Made by a program: the position numbers and the translations under genes. A stretch of DNA of 64,000 nucleotides, taken from NCBI RefSeq assembly GCF_046630445.1, contig NC_092333.1, positions 710,949,001 through 711,013,000 on the forward strand, in the 5' to 3' direction. Under the pieces are notes generated by a model. It had not been told where the DNA came from, did not search any database, and saw only the letters and a program-made list of their open reading frames with translations. This DNA is from Rutidosis leptorrhynchoides (lineage: Eukaryota > Streptophyta > Magnoliopsida > Asterales > Asteraceae). Shown here piece after piece: positions 34,785-46,538 of this stretch; the first letter of the stretch is position 1, and each line of letters begins with the position of its first letter.

Positions 34785-35390
34785 CTAGCTTGTTTCTTCT
34801 TCTTCGGTTTTGGTTCGTTTTGCCAAGTTTCTAGGGATATATGATGTTCCCCTAATACGAGCCATCGTTTTCCACATTGGTTTAGAAAAACCTGGTGGTT
34901 TAGAGGTTCCCGGGTCATTGTTACAACTTAAGGACTTCGGGGGTTGACGATACATATAAAGTTCATCGGGGTTGGAATTAGATTTCTCTATTTTTATGCC
35001 CTTTCCCTTATTATTTTCTTTTGCCTTTTTAAATTCAGTTGGGGTAATTTCTATAACATCATCGGAATTCTCGTCGGAATCCGATTCATCGGAGAATTGG
35101 TAATCCTCCCAATATTTTGCTTCCTTGGCGGAAACACCATTGACCATAATTAACCTTGGTCGGTTGGTTGAGGATTTTCTTTTACTTAACCGTTTTATTA
35201 TTTCCCCCACCGGTTCTATTTCTTCATCCGATTCCGATTCTTCTTCCGGTTCCGATTCTTCTTCCGGTTCCGACTCTTCTTCCGGTTCCTCTTCGGGAAC
35301 TTGTGAATCAGTCCACGAATCATTCCAATTTACATTTGACTCTTCATTATTATTAGGTGAGTCAATGAGACTTGTTCTAGAGGTAGACAT
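34785..35390 (-). CDS. Acidic low-complexity protein of element E, unknown function
   Basis: A 201-residue intact ORF, the first after the primer site (about 195 bp downstream). Residues about 32-62 are Glu/Pro/Ser repeats (EEESEPEEESEPEEES), then a basic patch (KRLSKRKSSTNRPRL), a conserved-looking module (MVNGVSAKEAKYWEDYQFSDES), a Lys-rich stretch, and a Pro/Arg-rich C-terminus (PPGFSKPMWKTMARIRGTSYIPRNLAKR). It is likely disordered. G carries a broken homologue whose C-terminal half is clearly alignable, so this is an old, shared gene of the family. I do not recognise it. The Glu repeats and basic patches would suit a nuclear or nucleic-acid-related role, but that is a guess. Confidence 0.7.
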   Translation of the reverse strand: MSTSRTSLIDSPNNNEESNVNWNDSWTDSQVPEEEPEEESEPEEESEPEEESESDEEIEPVGEIIKRLSKRKSSTNRPRLIMVNGVSAKEAKYWEDYQFSDESDSDENSDDVIEITPTEFKKAKENNKGKGIKIEKSNSNPDELYMYRQPPKSLSCNNDPGTSKPPGFSKPMWKTMARIRGTSYIPRNLAKRTKTEEEETS

Positions 35391-35599
35391 CTATCACATA
35401 ATATCAAACGTGTTAAGAGATTAATATATCACATAATATTCACATGTTAAAAATATATAGTTTACAACAAAATTTGTTAAGCAATCATTTTTCAAGTAAA
35501 CACGGTCGAAGTCCAGACTCACTAATGCATCCTAATAAACTCGATAAGACACACTAATGCAAAATTCTGGTTCTCTAAGACCAACGCTCGGATACCAAC
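35391..35599 (-). other. Leader of element E with primer binding site
   Basis: Primer site at 35586-35597 (plus-strand GCTCGGATACCA; sense TGGTATCCGAGC), two bases from LTR2. It matches initiator tRNA-Met except for one base (C where element A has A). The remaining ~190 bp is AT-rich leader up to the acidic ORF, ending TGTGATAG just before its ATG. Confidence 0.78.
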
Positions 35600-38500
35600 T
35601 GAAATGTCCCGTTCTTATTGATTAAAAACGTTCCATATTAATTGATTTCGTTGCGAGGTTTTGACCTCTATATGAGACGTTTTTCAAAGACTGCATTCAT
35701 TTTAAAACAAACCATAACCTTTATTTCATCAATAAAGGTTTAAAAAGCTTTACGTAGATTATCAAATAATGATAATCTAAAATATCCTGTTTACACACGA
35801 CCATTACATAATGGTTTACAATACAAATATGTTACAACAAAATAAGTTTCTTGAATGCAGTTTTTACATAATATCATACAAGCATGGACTCCAAATCTCG
35901 TCCTTATTTAAGTATGCGACAGCGGAAGCTCTTAATAATCACCTGAGAATAAACATGCTTAAAACGTCAAAAAAATGTTGGTGAGTTATAGGTTTAACCT
36001 ATATATATCAAATCATAATAATAGACCACAAGATTTCATATTTCAATACACACCCCATACATAGAGATAAAAATCATTCATATGGTGAACACCTGGTAAC
36101 CGACATTAACAAGATGCATATATAAGAATATCCCCATCATTCCGGGACACCCTTCGGATATGATATAAATTTCGAAGTACTAAAGCATCCGGTACTTTGG
36201 ATGGGGTTTGTTAGGCCCAATAGATCTATCTTTAGGATTCGCGTCAATTAGGGTGTCTGTTCCCTAATTCTTAGATTACCAGACTTAATAAAAAGGGGCA
36301 TATTCGATTTCGATAATTCAACCATAGAATGTAGTTTTACGTACTTGTGTCTATTTTGTAAATCATTTATAAAACCTGCATGTATTCTCATCCCAAAAAT
36401 ATTATATTTTAAAAGTGGGACTATAACTCACTTTCACAGATTTTTACTTCGTCGGGAAGTAAGACTTGGCCACTGGTTGATTCACGAACCTATAACAATA
36501 TATACATATATATCAAAGTATGTTCAAAATATATTTACAACACTTTTAATATATTTTGATGTTTTAAGTTTATTAAGTCAGCTGTCCTCGTTAGTAACCT
36601 ACAACTAGTTGTCCACAGTTAGATGTACAGAAATAAATCGATAAATATTATCTTGAATCAATCCACGACCCAGTGTATACGTATCTCAGTATTGATCACA
36701 ACTCAAACTATATATATTTTGGAATCAACCTCAACCCTGTATAGCTAACTCCAACATTCACATATAGAGTGTCTATGGTTGTTCCGAAATATATATAGAT
36801 GTGTCGACATGATAGGTTGAAATATTTTATACGTGTCTATGGTATCTCAAGATTACATAATATACAATACAAGTTGATTAAGTTATGGTTGGAATAGATT
36901 TGTTACCAATTTTCACGTAGCTAAAATGAGAAAAATTATCCAATCTTGTTTTACCCATAACTTCTTCATTTTAAATCCGTTTTGAGTGAATCAAATTGCT
37001 ATGGTTTCATATTGAACTCTATTTTATGAATATAAACAGAAAAAGTATAGGTTTATAGTCGTAAAAATAAGTTACAAGTCGTTTTTGTAAAGGTAGTCAT
37101 TTCAGTCGAAAGAACGACGTCTAGATGACCATTTTAGAAAACATACTTCTACTTTGAGTTTAACCATAATTTTTGGATATAGTTTCATGTTCATAATAAA
37201 AATCATTTTCTCAGAATAACAACTTTTAAATCAAAGTTTATCATAGTTTTTAATTAACTAACCCAAAACAGCCCGCAGTGTTACTACGACGGCGTAAATC
37301 CGGTTTTACGGTGTTTTTCGTGTCTCCAGGTTTTAAATCATTAAGTTAGTATATCATATAGATATAGAACATGTGTTTAGTTGATTTTAAAAGTCAAGTT
37401 AGAAGGATTAACTTTTGTTTGCGAACAAGTTTAGAATTAACTAAACTATGTTCTAGTGATTACAAGTTTAAACCTTCGAATAAGATAGCTTTATATGTAT
37501 GAATCGAATGATGTTATGAACATCATTACTACCTTAAGTTCCTTGGATAAACCTACTGGAAAAGAGAAAAATGGATCTAGCTTCAACGGATCCTTGGATG
37601 GCTCGAAGTTCTTGAAGCAGAATCATGACACGAAAACAAGTTCAAGTAAGATCATCACTTGAAATAAGATTGTTATAGTTATAGAAATTGAACCAAAGTT
37701 TGAATATGATTATTACCTTGTATTAGAATGATAACCTACTGTAATAAACAAAGATTTCTTGAGGTTGGATGATCACCTTACAAGATTGGAAGTGAGCTAG
37801 CAAACTTGAAAGTATTCTTGATTTTATGTAACTAGAACTTGTAGAATATATGAAGAACACTTAGAACTTGAAGATAGAACTTGAGAGAGATCAATTAGAT
37901 GAAGAAAATTGAAGAATGAAAGTGTTTGTAGGTGTTTTTGGTCGTTGGTGTATGGATTAGATATAAAGGATATATAATTTTGTTTTCATGTAAATAAGTC
38001 ATGAATGATTACTCATATTTTTGTAATTTTATGAGATATTTCATGCTAGTTGCCAAATGATGGTTCCCACATGTGTTAGGTGACTCACATGGGCTGCTAA
38101 GAGCTGATCATTGAAGTGTATATACCAATAGTACATACATCTAAAAGCTGTGTATTGTACGAGTACGAATACGGGTGCATACGAGTAGAATTGTTGATGA
38201 AACTGAACGAGGATGTAATTGTAAGCATTTTTGTTAAGTAGAAGTATTTTGATAAGTGTATTGAATTCTTTAAAAAGTGTATAAATACATATTAAAACAC
38301 TACATGTATATACATTTTAACTGAGTCGTTAAGTCATCGTTAGTCGTTACATGTAAGTGTTGTTTTGAAACCTTTAGGTTAACGATCTTGTTAAATGTTG
38401 TTAACCCAATGTTTATAATATCAAATGAGATTTTAAATTATTATATTATCATGATATTATCATGTATGAATATCTCTTAATATGATATATATACATTAAA

Positions 38501-38849
38501 TGTCTTTACAACGATAATCGTTACATATATGTCTCGTTTAAAAAATCATTAAGTTAGTAGTCTTGTTTTTACATATGTAGTTCATTGTTAATATACTTAA
38601 TGATATGTTTACTTATCATAGTATCATGTTAACTATATATATATCCATATATATGTCATCATATAGTTTTTACAAGTTTTAACGTTCGTGAATCACCGGT
38701 CAACTTGGGTGGTCAATTGTCTATATGAAACATATTTCAATTAATCAAGTCTTAACAAGTTTGATTACTTAACATGTTGGAAACATTTAATCATGTAAAT
38801 ATCAATCTCAATTAATATATATAAACATGGAAAAGTTCGGGTTACTACA
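35600..38849 (-). repeat. LTR2: 5' LTR of E and, at the same time, 3' LTR of F (3250 bp)
   Basis: Near-identical to LTR3. It is bordered on its left by E's primer site and on its right by a PPT and pol end (F), so both interiors share it. TATA box at 37958-37969 (reverse). Two U3 repeats of the E type. Confidence 0.9.
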
Positions 38850-38884
38850 GTACCTACCCGTTAAATAAATTTCGTCCCGAAATT
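38850..38884 (-). other. 3' PPT and hairpin of the F interior
   Basis: Same layout as in E: hairpin at 38867-38885 (plus-strand AAATTTCGTCCCGAAATTT) and TTAACGGGTAGGTAC on the minus strand up to LTR2. Confidence 0.7.
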
Positions 38885-41560
38885 TTAAGCTGTTGAAGGT
38901 GTTGATGAATCTTCTGGAAATAGATGCGGGTATTTCTTCTTCATCTGATCTTCATGCTCCCAGGTGAACTCGGGTCCTCTACGAGCATTCCATCGAACCT
39001 TAACAATTGGTATCTTGTTTTGCTTAAGTCTTTTAACCTCACGATCCATTATTTCGACGGGTTCTTCGATGAATTGAAGTTTTTCGTTGATTTGGATTTC
39101 ATCTAATGGAATAGTGAGATCTTCTTTAGCAAAACATTTCTTCAAATTCGAGACGTGGAAAGTGTTATGTACAGCCGCGAGTTGTTGAGGTAACTCAAGT
39201 CGGTAAGCTACTGGTCCGACGCGATCAATAATCTTGAATGGTCCAATATACCTTGGATTTAATTTCCCTCGTTTACCAAATCGAACAACGCCTTTCCAAG
39301 GTGCAACTTTAAGCATGACCATCTCTCCAATTTCAAATTCTATATCTTTTCTTTTAATGTCAGCGTAGCTCTTTTGTCGACTTTGGGCGGTTTTCAACCG
39401 TTGTTGAATTTGGATGATCTTCTCGGTAGTTTCTTGTATAATCTCCGGACCCGTAATCTGTCTATCCCCTACTTCACTCCAACAAATTGGAGACCTGCAC
39501 TTTCTACCATAAAGTGCTTCAAACGGCGCCATCTCAATGCTTGAATGGTAGCTGTTGTTGTAGGAAAATTCTGCTAACGGTAGATGTCGATCCCAACTAT
39601 TTCCGAAATCAATAACACATGCTCGTAGCATGTCTTCAAGCGTTTGTATCGTCCTTTCACTCTGCCCATCAGTTTGTGGATGATAGGCAGTACTCATGTC
39701 TAGACGAGTTCCTAACGCTTGCTGTAATGTCTGCCAGAATCTTGAAATAAATCTACCATCCCTATCAGAGATAATAGAGATTGGTATTCCATGTCTGGAG
39801 ATGACTTCCTTCAAATACAGTCGTGCTAACTTCTCCATCTTGTCATCTTCTCTTATTGGCAGGAAGTGTGCTGATTTGGTGATACGATCAACTATTACCC
39901 AAATAGTATCAAAACCACTTGCAGTCCTTGGCAATTTAGTGATGAAATCCATAGTAATGTTTTCCCATTTCCATTTCGGGATTTTGGGTTGTTGAAGTAG
40001 ACCTGATGGTTTCTGATGCTCAGCTTTGACCTTAGAACACGTCAAACATTCTCCTACGTATTTAGCAACATCGGCTTTCATACCCGGCCACCAAAAATGT
40101 TTCTTGAGATCCTTGTACATCTTCCCCGTTCCAGGATGTATTGAGTATCTGGTTTTATGAGCTTCTCTAAGTACCATTTCTCTCATATCTCCAAATTTTG
40201 GTACCCAAATCCTTTCAGCCCTATACCGGGTTCCGTCTTCCCGAATATTAAGATGCTTTTCCGATCCTTTGGGTATTTCATCCTTTAAATTTCCCCCTTT
40301 TAAAACTCCTTGTTGCACCTCCTTTATTTGAGTAGTAAGGTTATTATGAATCATTATATTCATAGATTTTACTCGAATGGGTTCTCTGTCCTTCCTGCTC
40401 AAGGCATCGGCTACCACATTTGCCTTCCCCGGGTGGTAACGAATCTCAAAGTCGTAATCATTCAATAATTCAATCCACCTACGCTGCCTCATATTCAGTT
40501 GTTTCTGATTAAATATGTGTTGAAGACTTTTGTGGTCGGTATATATAATACTTTTGACCCCATATAAGTAGTGCCTCCAAGTCTTTAATGCAAAAACAAC
40601 CGCGCCTAATTCCAAATCATGTGTCGTATAATTTTGTTCGTGAATCTTCAATTGTCTAGACGCATAAGCAATCACCTTCGTTCGTTGCATTAATACACAA
40701 CCGAGACCTTGCTTTGATGCGTCACAATAAATCATAAAATCATCATTCCCTTCAGGCAATGACAATATAGGTGCCGTAGTTAGCTTTTTCTTCAATAACT
40801 GAAACGCTTTCTCTTGTTCATCATTCCATTCAAATTTCTTCCCTTTATGCGTTAATGCAGTCAAGGGTTTTGCTATTTTGGAAAAGTCTTGGATGAACTT
40901 TCTGTAGTAACCAGCTAGTCCTAAAAACTGGCGTATGTGTTTCGGAGTTTTCGGGGTTTCCCACTTTTCAACAGTTTCTATCTTTGCCGGATCCACCTTA
41001 ATACCTTCTTTGTTCACTATGTGACCGAGGAATTGAACTTCTTCCAACCAAAATGCACACTTTGAAAACTTAGCGTACAATTCTTCCTTCCTCAATACTT
41101 CTAACACCTTTCTCAAATGTTCACCGTGTTCTTGGTCATTCTTTGAGTAAATAAGTATGTCATCAATGAAAACAATGACAAACTTGTCAAGGTATGGTCC
41201 ACACACTTGTTTCATAAGGTCTATGAACACAGCTGGTGCATTAGTTAAACCAAACAGCATGACCATAAACTCGTAATGACCGTAACGTGTTCTGAAAGCA
41301 GTCTTTGGAATATCATCTTCTTTCACCCGCATTTGATGATACCCGGAACGTAAGTCAATCTTTGAATAAACAGACGAGCCTTGTAGTTGATCAAATAAGT
41401 CGTCGATTCTCGGTAGTGGGTAGCGGTTCTTGATGGTAAGTTTGTTCAACTCTCGGTAGTCGATACACAACCTGAATGTACCATCTTTCTTCTTGACAAA
41501 CAAAACAGGAGCTCCCCACGGTGATGTGCTTGCTCGAATGAAACCACGCTCTAAAACCAA
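38885..41560 (-). pseudogene. Truncated pol of F: reverse transcriptase to chromodomain, no gag or protease
   Basis: One open frame of about 890 codons starting within [16 protein letters not shown] of reverse transcriptase and ending at the natural stop (SSTPSTA). Reverse transcriptase (IDDILIYS), RNase H, integrase and the chromodomain-like tail are intact and nearly identical to E. The 5' end is fused at 41549-41554 to the sequence next to the primer site. The microhomology CTCTAA is shared by the pol side (E at about 31680) and the primer-site side (E at about 35572). Gag, protease, F-box and acidic ORF are therefore deleted. Without a start codon of its own in a normal place, it is unlikely to be translated. 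Confidence 0.88.
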
Positions 41561-41561
41561 C

Positions 41562-41573
41562 GCTCGGATACCA
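41562..41573 (-). other. Primer binding site next to LTR1
   Basis: Plus-strand GCTCGGATACCA, two bases from LTR1. Same one-base variant of the tRNA-iMet site as in E and G. Confidence 0.8.
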
Positions 41574-41575
41574 AT

Positions 41576-44500
41576 TGAAATGTCCCGTTCTTATTGATTC
41601 AAAACGTTCCATATTAATTGATATCGTTGCGAGGTTTTGACCTCTATATGAGACGTTTTTCCAAAGACTGCATTCATTTTTAAAACAAACCATAACCTTT
41701 ATTTCATCAATAAAGGTTTAAAAAGCTTTACGTAGATTATCAAATAATGATAATCTAAAATATCCTGTTTACACACGACCATTACATAATGGTTTACAAT
41801 ACAAATATGTTACATCGAAATACGTTTCTTGAATGCAGTTTTTATACAATATCATACAAGCATGGACTCCAAATCCTGTCCTTATTTTAGTATGCAACAG
41901 CGGAAGCTCTTAGTATTCAGCTGAGAATAAACATGCTTTAAACGTCAACAAAAATGTTGGTGAGTTATAGGTTTAACCTATGTATATCAAATCGTAACGA
42001 TAGACCACAATATTTCATATTTCAATACACATCCCATACATAGAGATAAAAATCATTCATATGGTGAACACCTGGTAACCGACATTAACAAGATGCATAT
42101 ATAAGAATATCCCCATCAATCCGGGACACCCTTCGGATATGATATAAATTTTGAAGTACTAAAGCATCCGGTACTTTGGATGGGGTTTGTTAGGCCCAAT
42201 AGATCTATCTTTAGGATTCGCGTCAATTAGGGTGTCTGTTCCCTAATTCTTAGATTATCAGACTTAATAAAAAGGGGCATATTCAATTTCGATAATTCAA
42301 CCATAGAATGTAGTTTCACGTACTTGTGTCTATTTTGTAAATCATTTATAAAACCTGCATGTATTCTCATCCCAAAAATATTAGATTTTAAAAGTGGGAC
42401 TATAACTCACTTTCACATATTTTTACTTCGTCGGGAAGTAAGACTTGGCCACTAGTTGATTCACGAACCTATAACAATATATACATATATATCAAAGTAT
42501 GTTCAAAATATATTTACAACACTTTTAATATATTTTGATGTTTTAAGTTTATTAAGTCAGTTATCCTCGTTAGTAACCTACAACTAGTTGTCCACAGTTA
42601 GATGTATAGAAATAAATCGATAAATATTATCTTGAATCAATCCACGACCCAGTGTATACGTATCTCAGTATTGATCACAACTCAAACTATATATATTTTG
42701 GAATCAACCTCAACCCTGTATAGCTAACTCCAACATTCACATATAGAGTGTCTATGGTTGTTCCGAAATATATATAGATGTGTCGACATGATAGATCGAA
42801 ACATTGTATACGTGTCTATGGTATCTCAAGATTACATAATATACAATACAAGTTGATTAAGTTATGGTTGGAATAGATTTGTTACCAATTTTCACGTAGC
42901 TAAAATGAGAAAAATTATCCAATCTTGTTTTACCCATAACTTCTTCATTTTAAATCCGTTTTGAGTGAATCAAACTGCTATAGTTTCATATTGAACTCTA
43001 TTTTATGAATATAAACAGAAAAAGTATAGGTTTATAGTCCAAAAAATAAGTTACAAGCCATTTTTGTAAAGGTTGTCATTTCAGTCGAAAGAACGACGTC
43101 TAGATGACCATTTTAGAAAACATACTTCCACTTTGAGTTTAACCATAATTTTTGGATATAGTTTCATGTTCATAATAAAAATTATTTTCCCAGAATAACA
43201 ACTTTTAAATCAAAGTTTATCATAGTTTTTAATTAACTAACCCAAAACAGCCAGCGGTGTTACTACGACGGCGTAAATTCGGTTTTACGGTGTTTTTCGT
43301 GTTTCCGGGTTTTAAATCATTAAGTTAGCATATCATATAGATATATAACATGTGTTTAGTTGATTTTAAAAGTCTAGTTAGAAGGATTAACTTTATTTGC
43401 GAACAAGTTTAGAATTAACTAAACTATGTTCTAGTGATTACAAGTTTATAACGTTGAATAAGCCAGCTTTTTATGTATGAATCGAATGATGTTATGAACA
43501 TCATTACTACCTCAAGTTCCTTGGATAAACCTACTGGAAATTAAAAAAATTGATCTAGCTTCAAAGGATCCTTGGATGGCTTGAAAGTTCTTGAAGCAGA
43601 ATCATAACACGAAAACAATTTCAAGTAAGATTTCCACTCGAAATAAGATTGTTATAGTTATAGAAATTGAATTAAATTTTGAATATGATTATTACCTTGT
43701 ATTAGAAAGATAACCTACTGTAAGTAACAAAGGTTTCTTGATCTTGGATGATTACTTGGAATGGATTTAGAAAACTTGGAAGTAAACTTCCAATCTTGGA
43801 AGTATTCTTGATTTTATGAAACTAGAACTTTTGGAATTTATGAAGAATACTTAGAACTTGAAGATAGAACTTGAGAGAGATCAATTAGATGAATAAAATT
43901 GAAGAATGAAAGTGTTATTTTGAAACCTTTAGGTTAACGATCTTGTTGAATGTTGTTAATCCATTGTTTATTATAACAAATGAGATGTTAAATTGTTATA
44001 TTATCATGATATTATGATATATAATATATCTTAGTATGATATATATACAGTTAAATGTCGTTACAACGATAATCGTTACATATATGTCTCGTTTCGAAAT
44101 CATTAAGTTAGTAGTCATATTTTTACATATGTATTTCATTGTTAATACACTTAATAATATATTTACTTATCATTTAACATAATTAACCAAGTGTGTCAAT
44201 ATCTTAATATGATTCATATGTACCTAGTAAGACGTTGTTATAACGATAATCGTTATATATATCGTTTTCGAGTTTCTTAAATTAATAGTCTCATTTTTAT
44301 GTATATAACTCATTGTTAAAATACCTAATGAGATACATACTTATAATAAAATCATGTTAACTATATATATTTATAACCATATATATGTTATCGTATAGTT
44401 TTTACAAGTTTTAACGTTCGTGAATCACCGGTTAACTTGGGTGGTCAATTTGTCTATATGAAACCTATTTCAATTAATCAAGTCTTAACAAGTTTGATTG

Positions 44501-44584
44501 CTTAACATGTTGGAAACACTTAATCATGTAAATAACAATTTCATTTAATATATATATAAACATGGAAAAGTTCGGGTCACTACA
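41576..44584 (-). repeat. LTR1: 5' LTR of element D (3009 bp, core promoter deleted)
   Basis: Pairs with LTR4 by shared diagnostic bases and by the GTATT flanks. Relative to LTR4 it lacks about 430 bp (junction at about 43911-43917), including the TATA box and the conserved U3 ORF. AGTGTT occurs at both deletion borders. Confidence 0.88.
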
Positions 44585-44589
44585 GTATT
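44585..44589. other. Target-site duplication GTATT, right copy
   Basis: Directly follows LTR1 (ends CACTACA) and equals 18738-18742. Confidence 0.85.
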
Positions 44590-44774
44590 AAGGCCCAAAA
44601 AACAAGAAAGATTCAAACTTTGTCGGAAAAATACCCACTTCGTCGGTTAGAATTGAAGAACAAGTAATTACGAAGGCGGTGCAAAAAGAATCAAGAGAAT
44701 CGGAGCTAAAACGAAGATTCTAGAGCAAAAACGGTGAAAGACAAGAAATCAAGTTACGATCCAGGGAATCAAGG

Positions 44775-44945
44775 CTGACCTGCAAGCCATACGGCCTGCC
44801 ATACGGCCTGCCAGTATGGAAACGGCCTGCCATATACGTGCCACCACACGAGCCACCATACGGCCTGCCTTGCATATGGCCTGCCAAAAACGGGCTACCA
44901 TATGCCCTGCCATACGCCCTGCCAGGCGTATGCTGGCAAATTCCA
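44775..44945 (+). repeat. GC-rich minisatellite, unit about CCATACGGCCTG
   Basis: Degenerate repeats of GGCCTGCCATAC, about 12-14 units or part units, in an otherwise AT-rich region. The array ends a few bases before the TATA box. The second copy at 63695-63830 has fewer units. Confidence 0.8.
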
Positions 44946-44949
44946 AGTC

Positions 44950-44957
44950 TATTTAAA
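44950..44957 (+). promoter_or_regulatory. Putative TATA box of element H LTR
   Basis: TATTTAAA followed about 25-60 bases on by ACACACACTTCAATTCACTT and a CT-rich leader. Conserved at 63839-63846. Confidence 0.5.
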
Positions 44958-46538
44958 GGGTTTTTGTCATTCATTCCAACACACACTTCAATTCACTTCT
45001 TTCTCTCTCTTGTATAATATTAGTCATACTCTCAAGGCCTTCTCACCTCCGAGCGGGAAATTAAGTACCCGGAGGCGAACGCTGAAGATTGTATTAGGAG
45101 CGGTCTGGAGTCTTGAAGTTGTCACTTTTGTATTCGGAACTCGTTTAATCTACTGGTACTTCTATCCTTTATCTTATATAATGTTTTATGATATTATTGC
45201 CATGATTAGCGAGTAGTTATCTTTAGTGTATGCTATGATGTAAGCAGTTATAATGCCGAAATAATATTATGGTCTGTGTATGTTGTCGAAATGCTTTCCG
45301 ATTATGCTTTAAACTCAATCGCTTTTACAACTAATAGAACGTAGTTATGGGCTCTGGTATTGGGAAGTCACGAACCCTGATTCAGAGTACACTATCTGTG
45401 TCACCCCTTGGTAAGAGAAGTCTATCGGATACAATGTAAGATCGACCGAGGCACACCGGTTGTAGTAAGTCTATCGAGCTTTGGATTCTGACTGAGGACT
45501 CTTTCGTAGTGAAACATCTGACTAGGCCCCTAGTACATTGTCTGTCCCAGACCATGCTGGTGTAGTCACCAAGCATATAAACTTCGTACGTGCACGCTGA
45601 AGCACAGCGGTTGTTGTAAGCTGTACCTCTACTAAGTAAGGCCATGGAACACGGTTAGTGTTGACCAGTACACTGCACCATAACGCGGTCTCAAGCATTG
45701 CACCCCGCTTGAAGGATTCTTAGTTAATTAAGGAACTGTTTGTTTAGACACATAAATGATTGGACCGTTAGGATAACCGAACGTGTTCATGGAAGTCAGA
45801 CTTGACTTGGCCATGGTGTTCTGTATGGTTAAACTCTTTTTAAGGGCCTAACTGTCTTTTACCAATCATTAACGAAAGCATTGAGGCACATCACGTCTCT
45901 CGGATATGGTAAACCATGTATTCTATTATGCTTAAGAAAGTTTAGACCATTTTGGAATGTTAATACGTCACCCAACCGAGTCGTTCAATTGGATGAGCCG
46001 TCTGAACGTGTATGCCTGTAGTCAGACTGCACGGGCATCGGGGGTAAGGGACGTTGCTGTATATTTAGAATCTTCAAGCCTAACGCAGTACCCAGTGACA
46101 TGTCTTATGACAGGGGCATTTAGGACCAGTGTAATGAATACAAGGCCTTTGCCTATTCATGAGCCAGCATTCCATAATCTCGGCAGAATAACTGATGAGG
46201 TCATAGTATGCACTTACTTTAACCTTATCTGAATTACAAATTTTATCGCATTTACTTTATCTGTCTTAATAATTAGAAAATCCCAAAATAAATATTCACT
46301 ACTCCCTAACTATCTTAGGATACAATATAGGTTCGATGTTACTGATATCTCAAAAATACGACTCTAGGTCATACTTCCCTTACTTATAAGGAGTAGTAAG
46401 ATTTAGTCCCCGCTAAATATAAATTTAAAACAGTACCCTCTCCCACGAGTGGCTGATCCTGGCGAGCCGCGGCCTAACGACACCGCGCAAATAAAAACCA
46501 TCCGTTTCGGCCATATCAAGAGAGATACTACTAGTTTT

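Larger units (their letters stand above)
26018..38849 (-). mobile_element. Element E: near-complete Tekay chromovirus with acidic and F-box ORFs
   Basis: Minus strand: LTR2, primer site (35597-35586), acidic ORF, F-box ORF, hairpin motif, gag-pol, PPT, LTR3. This is the most complete element in the window. LTR2 and LTR3 are almost identical by eye, apart from a ~300 bp deletion in LTR3 near 28580 that removes U3 sequence, which indicates recent insertion. LTR3 abuts D's gag at an AATAC (GTATT on +). LTR2 also serves as the 3' LTR of the F interior, so E and F form a tandem array with a shared LTR. Confidence 0.85.
18743..44584 (-). mobile_element. Composite D/E/F: nested and tandem Tekay elements on the minus strand
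   Basis: Four LTRs in the same orientation, read on the minus strand: LTR1 (44584-41576), F interior, LTR2 (38849-35600), E interior, LTR3 (28981-26018), D interior, LTR4 (22148-18743). Diagnostic sites pair LTR1 with LTR4 (for example AGTATTCA and TTACATCGAAATACG) and LTR2 with LTR3 (TAATAATCACC and TTACAACAAAATAAG). With GTATT on both outer sides, D is the host element and E is nested in D's gag. The F interior resembles E, not D, so part of D's 5' half has been replaced or deleted. Confidence 0.82.
44590..46538 (+). repeat. LTR region of element H (start not resolved; joins element C LTR at the GTATT)
   Basis: By the target duplication this stretch continues 18742, yet it ends at an Athila-type primer site, so the C to H boundary is hidden in 18331-18742 or 44590-44765. 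From about 44763 on it matches 63681-64000, which proves it is repeated. It holds a GC-rich minisatellite (44775-44945), a TATA box (44950-44957), a CT-rich leader, and about 1.5 kb with no supported gene; the ORF at 45957-46232 has no recognisable domain and no second copy to test. Confidence 0.65.

Noticed and set aside
44775..44945. Short regularly repeated units resembling a CRISPR array
   Set aside because: Units are contiguous and degenerate without unique spacers, in a plant retrotransposon LTR.
44720..44986. Repetitive Gly/Arg/Pro/Tyr ORF on the minus strand (also 63678-63875)
   Set aside because: It is a reading of the GC-rich minisatellite. The repeat itself and the adjacent TATA box explain the region better.
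45380..45700. Possible structured RNA or tRNA-like stretch in H's LTR, suggested by its higher GC
   Set aside because: I could not find a cloverleaf, A or B box pair, or other RNA signature.
45957..46232. 91-codon ORF in H's LTR region
   Set aside because: No recognisable domain, and the second H LTR copy in the window does not reach it, so there is no support for coding.
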